From assembly GCA_039986595.1 (NCBI GenBank), contig JBDWQJ010000005.1, positions 310,001 to 374,000 on the forward strand: a stretch of DNA of 64,000 bases, in the 5' to 3' direction. Made by a program: the position numbers and the translations under genes. This document shows positions 16,722-23,900 of this stretch, piece by piece (within the stretch, counting starts at the first letter, position 1; every line of letters begins with the position of its first letter). The DNA comes from Lentilitoribacter sp039986595. GTDB lineage: Bacteria; Pseudomonadota; Alphaproteobacteria; Rhizobiales; Rhizobiaceae. Below the pieces are notes generated by a model, which made no database searches, was not told the DNA's origin, and saw only the letters and a program-made list of their open reading frames with translations.

Positions 16722-17601
16722 GCTTGAATGGAACGACTATCCAATTATCTTATCGATCATCCGAAACAAGAGTCTTTACCGCGCTGCGCAAACTCTGGAT
16801 ATAGCGCTATCGACCTTAATGCGGAGAGTTGAACAACTTGAGAGTCGAGCGGGTATTCCATTATTTAGAAAAACAGAAGAAGGATATGTTCCAACTCCCT
16901 CAGGCCAAACCCTAGTTAAAAAAGCCATCGAAATGGAGAAGATTGCAAACGCAGCAAACAATGCATTGAAGTCTGAAATTAGCAAAATGCAGAAGAAAAT
17001 CAGAATCAGCGCCAGCGAAGTCATCGCCCCTTTTTTTGTTGCCAATCACTTACTTGCTCTTAAAGAAGCTTGTCCAAATCATGATATCATTTTAACTGTG
17101 ACAACTCAGAGTCCCAGTCAAACAGCAGATGAGTTTGATATTTCTCTATGGCCTTCAACACCCTCGAACGAGGACTTGTTTGGTCGGAAAATAACTGACC
17201 TCAAGTGGGCGTATTTTGGTGCTGAAACATCAGAAGATATTTTGTGCAATTCTCTGAATTTCAATGAGGGGTCTGTGCAATTCTTCGGCCGAACGGGTGC
17301 TGAAAGAGTAAATCCCAAAACAGGGAATCTTACCATGGGTTCCTCAACGTCCACCTCAACAAACTCCCTGCTTACAGCAGCTGCTCTGGCTGCCTCAGGC
17401 ACCACTACAGCTTATCTCCCTTATATTCTTGGCGCTGGCTGGCCTGGGCTAAGATCCCTCACCCCACCAGAAGATCATCATATCGGAGAGCTTTGGGTAA
17501 TTTATCGAAAGACTGATTTAGATAACCCACACATTCGCAGTCTTGTAAATGTCTTAGTAAAAGCTGCGAAAGCTGACACCCACCGGTTTCTTGGAGCATA
17601 A
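16720..17601 (+). CDS. LysR-family transcriptional regulator
   Basis: The N-terminal winged HTH is clear: SLYRAAQTLDIALSTLMRRVEQLESRAGIPLFRKTEEGYVPTPSG in pieces across residues 18-68, followed by a linker helix and a co-inducer-binding domain of about 200 residues. At 293 residues it is full length. Divergent orientation to the four-TM/DUF2867 operon suggests that operon is its target. The ligand is unknown. Its surroundings (gene fragments upstream) suggest this block was acquired. Confidence 0.85.
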   Translation: MLEWNDYPIILSIIRNKSLYRAAQTLDIALSTLMRRVEQLESRAGIPLFRKTEEGYVPTPSGQTLVKKAIEMEKIANAANNALKSEISKMQKKIRISASEVIAPFFVANHLLALKEACPNHDIILTVTTQSPSQTADEFDISLWPSTPSNEDLFGRKITDLKWAYFGAETSEDILCNSLNFNEGSVQFFGRTGAERVNPKTGNLTMGSSTSTSTNSLLTAAALAASGTTTAYLPYILGAGWPGLRSLTPPEDHHIGELWVIYRKTDLDNPHIRSLVNVLVKAAKADTHRFLGA

Positions 17602-17706
17602 CTTAACAGGAAGTTTGAATAAATAAATCAGGTATCGTTTGTCAGCGTGGTTAGGAAAAATATATTTAGTACAATGAGATTTCATCCAGCAGCAAAAGTT
17701 GCCTTC

Positions 17707-18216
17707 TCACATCCACCAGTCGCAGTCTTCGCAAACAACCTCAATCGCGTCATCGTGAAGGTCTTTGGCCCATTCAGAAACGAGTTTTCCGGAAATCATC
17801 TCGTCTGGAGCGATATCTGATAATGGCTGCATGACAAAGGCGCGGTCGGTCATACGTGGATGCGGAACCTCTAGCCCCTCCTCTGCGATAACCTCATCAC
17901 CGAAGAATAAGATATCAATATCAACTTGCCGCGGTCCCCAACGTTCACCGCGAACGCGCCCAAGCTTTTGCTCGATGTCCAAGCATTTATCGAGCAATTG
18001 GCGCGCTGAAAGGCTTGTTTCAACCAACATACACGCGTTTAAAAATGCAGGTTGGTCCGTCTTGCCCCATGGCGGGGTTTTATAAAGCTTTGAGACAGAT
18101 AGAACTTCGACGTCCAATTGATGCGCTAAATTACTGATCACATTGATTAGGTTTTGCTTGGTATCACCTAAATTGCCGCCAATACCCAACGCAGCGCGGG
18201 CTAAATCATTACTCAT
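17707..18216 (-). CDS. folK: 2-amino-4-hydroxy-6-hydroxymethyldihydropteridine pyrophosphokinase
   Basis: HPPK transfers pyrophosphate from ATP to 6-hydroxymethyl-dihydropterin in folate synthesis. The sequence shows GIGGNLGDTKQNL, YKTPPWGKTDQPAFLNA and GPRQVDIDILFFGD with the magnesium-binding DxD, and VPHPRMTDRAFVMQPL. At 169 residues it is normal. It is the last gene of folP-folB-folK and overlaps folB by 4 bp. Confidence 0.95.
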   Translation of the reverse strand: MSNDLARAALGIGGNLGDTKQNLINVISNLAHQLDVEVLSVSKLYKTPPWGKTDQPAFLNACMLVETSLSARQLLDKCLDIEQKLGRVRGERWGPRQVDIDILFFGDEVIAEEGLEVPHPRMTDRAFVMQPLSDIAPDEMISGKLVSEWAKDLHDDAIEVVCEDCDWWM

Positions 18217-18581
18217 CGCGCTGTCTCAACAGTTACTTCAACATAATCTAAAACACCTGCGATTGGCGCAGATGGTTTTCGAACTGTGACTTTTGCATTC
18301 ATCACAAGTTCAAAGCTGTCACAGATATTTTGGCCAATAAAATGCGCTAGCGTTTCAATCAAATCATATTTGGTATTGGTGACGGTGTCCTCAACAAGCG
18401 CGAACACTTCTCCATAATGAACCGTACCTTCAAGTTTATCTTCCGCGATCAGTTCAGATTTTTTAACATCCAATTCAACATCCACAAAAAAGCGCTGGCC
18501 GATTTCTTTCTCAGCCGGAAACACTCCGTGATAAGCATAGAAAGAGCAATTCTTGAGCGTGATCTTGATAGTTTTTGTCAA
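18213..18581 (-). CDS. folB: Dihydroneopterin aldolase
   Basis: FolB splits 7,8-dihydroneopterin to 6-hydroxymethyl-dihydropterin and glycolaldehyde. The start has the family pattern KNCSFYAYHGVFPAEKEIGQRFFVDVEL, YGEVFALVED follows, and the C-terminal VTVRKPSAPIAG carries the catalytic lysine. The 122-residue length is typical. ATGA overlaps with both neighbours show tight translational coupling. Confidence 0.95.
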   Translation of the reverse strand: MTKTIKITLKNCSFYAYHGVFPAEKEIGQRFFVDVELDVKKSELIAEDKLEGTVHYGEVFALVEDTVTNTKYDLIETLAHFIGQNICDSFELVMNAKVTVRKPSAPIAGVLDYVEVTVETAR

Positions 18582-19465
18582 GACGTGATCCCTTCATTCA
18601 AAGCGTGTGTGATTAAACCATCAACCACCGACAACGCATCACGGTTTATAGCAACATCATGTACCCGAAATATAGCACCGCCCATCTGACGTAAAACGAC
18701 AGAGGTTGCAGATGTTCCGACATCTCGGTTTTGCGTATCTTGGCCCGTTAGTGCACCAATGAAACGTTTGCGCGATGAACCAATGAGAAACGGATAGCCC
18801 AAATCATGTAATTCTTCAAAGCGAAGTATCAGCGATAGGTTTTCTTCCGTCGTTTCTTTGGCAAAACCAAAACCCGGATCCAGCACGATTGCATTTTGTC
18901 CAATACCAGCATCTTTTGCCATATCTAAAGACGTTTTAAACCAATTGAATTGATCGATAATAACATCATCGTCAATCTTGCGGTTGCGCCCTGTATGCAT
19001 AATGCACACACCCGATTTATGTTTTGCGGCAACCTTTGCAATTTTGGGGTCTCGCTGCAGCCCCCACACATCGTTGATGATATGTGCGCCCGCGGATATC
19101 GCCAAATCAGCGGTCGATGCGCGATAGGTATCAATTGAGAGTATAGTTTCAAAATTAGACGTAATCGCCTCGATGACGGGCAGCACCCTATCCTGTTCCA
19201 TCTGAGCGGTCACAGGATCAGCACCAGGGCGGGTAGATTCGCCGCCAATATCTAAAATATGCGCGCCTTGAGCTATATGGTTCTCGGCAGACTTCAAGGC
19301 TTCATCAACACTGTTAATCATCGCACCATCGGAAAATGAATCCGGCGTGACATTCATAATCGCCATGATATGAGCTTTAGGTCCAAGCGTCATGGTTTTT
19401 TGATGCGCGAGTTGCCAAGTTTTTGGCTCAAAAGACTGAATATTGGAGCGAATGGAAGTCAACAT
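18578..19465 (-). CDS. folP: Dihydropteroate synthase
   Basis: FolP joins p-aminobenzoate to hydroxymethyl-dihydropterin pyrophosphate; it is the sulfonamide target. Both family signatures are present: IMNVTPDSFSDG, then AHILDIGGESTRPGADPV; also DPGFGFAKETTEENLSLI and GSSRKRFIG. 295 residues with an N-terminal extension of about 30 residues relative to E. coli. Start choice is uncertain because no strong ribosome site is seen. First gene of the folate operon. Confidence 0.95.
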   Translation of the reverse strand: MLTSIRSNIQSFEPKTWQLAHQKTMTLGPKAHIMAIMNVTPDSFSDGAMINSVDEALKSAENHIAQGAHILDIGGESTRPGADPVTAQMEQDRVLPVIEAITSNFETILSIDTYRASTADLAISAGAHIINDVWGLQRDPKIAKVAAKHKSGVCIMHTGRNRKIDDDVIIDQFNWFKTSLDMAKDAGIGQNAIVLDPGFGFAKETTEENLSLILRFEELHDLGYPFLIGSSRKRFIGALTGQDTQNRDVGTSATSVVLRQMGGAIFRVHDVAINRDALSVVDGLITHALNEGITS

Positions 19466-19724
19466 ATCGTAAAAATGTCCACAGATTGGTCACATGCGAT
19501 GAATGTATAGCGGAAAAAAGAAGAATTACAATTTTTCGGAATCAAGATGCGAATAGTTCGTTATTGCCGTGTTTTAAGTCAAGAAATAAAGCTTATCTGC
19601 CTAATTTATCAACTAATTGATGAGAATTGCCTATTATTTTGTCAAATTATATCGATAACATTTCAGGATAGTCGCACTAATTAACGTCAGCTATCCCTTA
19701 CACAGGGTTTAGTTTTTACGATTC

Positions 19725-19827
19725 GACATGTACTCCCGGCGCAGAACGTATAAATCACGTTCCTCCCATGTCATTTATGCAAGCGCCCAATTCACCTCAC
19801 CTCTTAAATGTGGTGAGGTTTTTTTTT
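19725..19827 (+). ncRNA. Candidate small RNA with CCUCCC loop and terminator
   Basis: The 360-bp gap between folP and the ferredoxin gene holds a strong plus-strand terminator but no plus-strand gene, so something non-coding must end there. Upstream of it, GACATG (19725-19730) pairs with CATGTC (19767-19772), enclosing a second stem GAACGT (19744-19749)/ACGTTC (19757-19762). A CCTCCC at 19762-19767 sits beside the stems and could mask Shine-Dalgarno sequences. The layout recalls rhizobial trans-acting sRNAs, but no family match can be claimed. The 5' end is a guess. Confidence 0.4.
19794..19827 (+). terminator. Plus-strand terminator of the candidate sRNA
   Basis: The stem ACCTCACC/GGTGAGGT with a 10-nt loop is followed by nine T on the plus strand only. 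The minus-strand side has no T tract, so it does not serve the ferredoxin gene, whose stop codon lies inside the T run. Confidence 0.7.
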
Positions 19828-20146
19828 AGGCTTGTTGTGAAGGAATATGAACGATGAGACCATCAAGCTCATCTGATACTGTGACCTGACAAGAAAGACG
19901 CGATGTTGCCTTCATTTCAAAAGCAAAATCAAGCATGTCTTCTTCCATAGCTTCTGGTGAACCCACCTTCTCAGTCCAACCTTCATCGACATAAACGTGA
20001 CATGTCGCACAAGCACATGCGCCGCCGCATTCAGCCTCAATGCCAGGCACTGAGTTTTTCACTGCATTTTCCATCACTGTTGATCCATTTTGTGCATCAA
20101 CAACAAATTCTTTTCCGTCAGAAGAGATGTATGTAATTTTGGCCAT
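19826..20146 (-). CDS. 2Fe-2S ferredoxin, adrenodoxin type
   Basis: A small electron carrier of 106 residues. The cluster ligands are C40, C46, C49 (in ECGGACACATCHVYV) and C86 (RLSCQV); C44 is an extra cysteine common in this family. Such ferredoxins in alphaproteobacteria serve Fe-S assembly or cytochrome P450 and heme-O modifying enzymes; the partner here is not evident. It stands alone, with an 87-bp gap to the Hpt-like gene in the same direction. Confidence 0.93.
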   Translation of the reverse strand: MAKITYISSDGKEFVVDAQNGSTVMENAVKNSVPGIEAECGGACACATCHVYVDEGWTEKVGSPEAMEEDMLDFAFEMKATSRLSCQVTVSDELDGLIVHIPSQQA

Positions 20147-20233
20147 TAAATTTGCGGGTCCCTAATAAATTTCACCGCACACAAACCATAGTGTACTTAA
20201 GAGCGCAAGCCTAAAGTCACGAAATATCTTAGC

Positions 20234-20602
20234 TTAGATGCGGTTTAGCGACGCAATAAAAGTACTGGCTTTGATGACTGAGTTTGAAAACGCTGCCAAT
20301 GAAATAGGATCCGCAGGATCAGCCTTAACGCGATCCGCTTTCTCTGCAACATCAAATGCACCAATGCTTTCAGCGGCGTGATGAACTTCACTGGCCATTT
20401 TTGCGCGTTTGTTTTCATCGCACAATGCCATTTCAGAGAGGCTTTCGCGCACTTGCTTTGCAAATAAAGTCAGAAGTTCATTTTCGAGAGATGAATCTCC
20501 CGATGTTTGTTTGGAAAGGTGAAGCATATCAATCGGGCGATTGTCGCACTCGCGACCGGAACCGAATTCTGGAGCCTCCAGTATAATTCTATTTAAAGCC
20601 AT
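20234..20602 (-). CDS. Hpt-like protein lacking the canonical phospho-histidine
   Basis: 122 residues. LHLSKQTSGDSSLENELLTLF and IGAFDVAEKADRVK match the helices of a histidine phosphotransfer domain family seen in Hyphomicrobiales. In an intact Hpt domain the acceptor His lies 10 residues before the Gly of the GA motif (pattern HxLKG). Here G81 is that Gly, so the position is S71, and the HxLKG stretch reads SEVHH. His residues at 74 and 75 are off register. It may therefore bind kinases or regulators without relaying phosphate. It is divergent from the giant coiled-coil gene across a 357-bp gap. Confidence 0.65.
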   Translation of the reverse strand: MALNRIILEAPEFGSGRECDNRPIDMLHLSKQTSGDSSLENELLTLFAKQVRESLSEMALCDENKRAKMASEVHHAAESIGAFDVAEKADRVKADPADPISLAAFSNSVIKASTFIASLNRI

Positions 20603-20680
20603 CTTGTCCCCGTTTTCTTTTATGTTTTCTGCAATTTAAGCACGGAGGTGAATGTTTTTTGTTAATCTGCTACCGAACAG

Positions 20681-20701
20681 CCATATTTTCGTCAAATATG
20701 G
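20681..20701. repeat. Inverted repeat in the Hpt-like/coiled-coil divergent region
   Basis: CCATATTT and AAATATGG form a perfect 8-bp inverted repeat around TCGTC. It overlaps the TTAACCAT octamer on the minus strand at 20697-20704 and lacks a T tract, so an operator is likelier than a terminator. Confidence 0.35.
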
Positions 20702-20704
20702 TTA
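20697..20704 (-). promoter_or_regulatory. CtrA-type octamer TTAACCAT
   Basis: Exact octamer on the minus strand, about 95 bp upstream of the Hpt-like gene and 255 bp upstream of the giant coiled-coil gene. The rest of 20603-20959 shows no gene. Confidence 0.3.
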
Positions 20705-20959
20705 ACAGACCATAAACCTATATTTTGCAGGGACTTAATGACGGGCGTATTTTTCTCAAGCTGATTTGTGGCACTTCTGCCTGTGTACGAAGAGCTTCAT
20801 CTCATTGTTAAACCTATGAAAATGTGGCAAAACACAACATTGAAATGTTTTGCATGAGGCTATGGCGAGTTTAAGCTGGGACAAACACGAGGGTTTTAAA
20901 CACTCGTCCGCTTGGGTCATCGCTGCAAAACGCGTACAACAAAATGAGGAAGTAGCGGT

Positions 20960-23900
20960 ATGGCAAAAGAGCCCGCTGGTCACAAAAAAGATCATTCAAG
21001 CGCCACTAAAGGTGGAAATTCACAAGAGACTGATTTCTCTCTTGACGAAAAATCATTTGAAGATCTGGAGCAACAAGTATCAAGCGCTGCGCGAGAATTG
21101 GCAACGTCTCCTGATACATCAGAGAAAGCTTCGTCTGCAAATAATGCAGCAAATAAAGCAGCCAGCGCACCCAATCAAACGAGCGCTGCGCCCTCTGAGA
21201 CAACAAGAGCTCCGGCTGCTGCAACACAGATCGACTTCGATCCGGCCAATGATGATACGGGTTTAAAATCATCACCATTGCTGGCGGCGCTAGATCAGAG
21301 AGTTTCAGGTTCTGCCTATACGTTCGCAATCTTGCTTTCTCTCATTTGGATTGCAGGTGTTGGCGCGCTGACATACTACTTCCTAGCCGACAACATAAAT
21401 GCCGTTACAAATGCCAATGATTTTGTAGCAGATCCCCTCCTCATTGGTTCTGTTCTCATTGCTATTATTCCGACATTTATCTTCTTTGCATTTGCCATCA
21501 TGGTAACACGCGCACGTGAATTTAAGTTGGCAGCGCGTGCTATGACCCATGTCGCAATTCAACTGGCTGACCCAGAAACACGCGGCACAGGCAAGATCAC
21601 AACTGTTGGTCAAGCAATTCGCCGCGAAGTAAATGCCATGAATGACGGCATTGAAAGAACAATTGCGCGTGCATCAGAACTTGAAACACTCGTGCATTCA
21701 GAAGTGAACGCGCTTGAGCGTAGTTATACCGACAACGAAATGCGTGTTCGTGGTCTTGTTACAGATCTAAGTAATGAACGCGATGCGATTATTTCTTATG
21801 CTGAACGCTTAAGAACATCAATTGTTGGTGCGCGCGATGAATTAAAGGACGAGTTAGGCCAAGCTGGTGATGAAATCGCCATGCGTATTGCGCTATCTGG
21901 TGAAACTGTTGCGCAATTGATGGATACCCATTCAGCGACATTGCAAGAGCGCACAACCGATATCACCCATTCTATTCAAAACTTATTTGAACAGAACTCT
22001 GAAAATCTTTTGAGCAATCTTCGCACATCGGGCAATGAAATTTCTGGTGAAATTGATAGTCGCTTGAACATGATTAGCTCGCAATTTGTTCTACAAAGTA
22101 AAGAATTGCTTTCAGATTTTGAAACGCGGGTGAACACACTTGATTCAACAGCCGAGCGCTTAAACGAAACAATTAATGAGCGCACACGTCAGTTAAATGA
22201 AGCTTTGTCTGCACGTAGCTCTGAAATCAACGATTCACTTTCCATTGGCCAACGTGCAATTGAGCAAGGTCTTGGCGACGTTATCAATTCAATGAATGCC
22301 ACATTGGACGAAAAAGGTGCCGCATTTAGACAAACGCTTAAATCCAGCGCTGACGAAGCAGTTATGGACATCGATTTGCGTTCTGGTTTGGTTGGCGAAC
22401 AAATGTTGGCCGCAAGTAGCGAAGTGAACACGAGCTTCTCAGAAAACATTGAAAAACTAGCAGCAACGCTGGATCAACGCACATCTGCGTTTAATAACAC
22501 TGTGAAAGATGGTGTTGCAGAAGTGAATGAGACGCTAACTGCGAGTAACTTCAATCTTACCAATATTATTGAAAACGGTGTTGATAAACTAAGTGGCCAC
22601 GCAGATACATTGCGAAATACTGCCGATGGCGCGGTTAACAAAATCGATGAAAGCTTCATGGCCAGCAATATGGCTGTTGATATGGCTATCACTACAGGTA
22701 TTGAAAACCTCAACAAAACTCTTTCAGATGGTTCTTCAACTATCGAAGGGCATACGAAAGGCATCACTGCCGACCTTACGCGCAACCTTGTCGATTTGAA
22801 CGAAACACTATCCACGTCACAATCAGCGCTCGATCAAAGCATGAGCAAAGCTGTGGAAGACATCAATGTGTCGATGAAAACACGCACAGACACAATGCAA
22901 TCTGTTGCCAAGGATAGCATTGGTCAGTTGGAAAACAGCTTTGATGAGCGCACAGAAAGTCTTGCAAATATCACGCAACAATCTGTCGATAAACTCAGCT
23001 CAGCACTTGATGAGAAGACAAGCAACTTTGCAGGGACTGCCCAGACATCTATCAATGCACTAGATGCATCGATGCAAGACAGAACTGAGAAATTAGAAAG
23101 TCTCAGCAAAATGACAATTGAAACCATAGAAGGTTCTGTCAAGCGTACTGCAGATTCCCTTGAAACCATCACAAGCGAAGGCATTCAGTCTCTTGATATG
23201 TCCATTCAGCTACGTGCTGAAACAATGGAAAATATCACAACTGAAAACATGACCAAGCTTGATAATGCCTTGCATGAGCGTGCCAATGAATTGGATAACA
23301 TTGCAAAACGCAATATTGATCGTCTTGAGCAAACGCTTAATGATCGTACCGATGCGATGGAAACCATTTCTGGCGAAGGTGCAAATCTAATCACCAAAGC
23401 TATGGACACGATGACGGATGCACTGTCTGGCGCTCTTGATCGTGAGTCTAGTAAAATTGCAGTTGCTCTAATGAGCAATGAAGAAAAGCTTGGTAATCTG
23501 CTTTCTGAAAAAGCAAATTCTTTGGAAGAGAAAGCAAATACAATCTCTTCAATTGCAAGTGGATCTATCAATACGATCTCATCTGCTGTTGATAATTCGC
23601 TTCAAAAGGTTGAGCAGCATGCAGCCTCTATGACAGAGCAAACGCTGGATGCAATTACTTCTATCGATAATGCTGTTGAACAGAAAACTGAACATGTTGA
23701 AAAACGCTTCGGCATTCTAAACTCTACACTCTCTGATGGCCTAGATCGCGTTTCAAGCACATTGGGTGAGCAGGCTATTTCTCTGGCGAGCACACTTAAA
23801 TCAAGTGTATCTTCTGCAACCACAGATTTGACCGAAGAAGCAGCACGTGCACAAGCTGCTTTGCGCGAAGTAACTGGTGAGTTTGGTGATACAATTAATA

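Noticed and set aside
17602..17706. Possible terminator between lysR and folK
   Set aside because: No stem with a T tract could be found by eye; the region is AT-rich only.
20850..21266. Plus-strand frame of 138 codons upstream of and overlapping the giant gene
   Set aside because: It overlaps the giant gene's start in another frame, and its sequence is basic low complexity with no domain.
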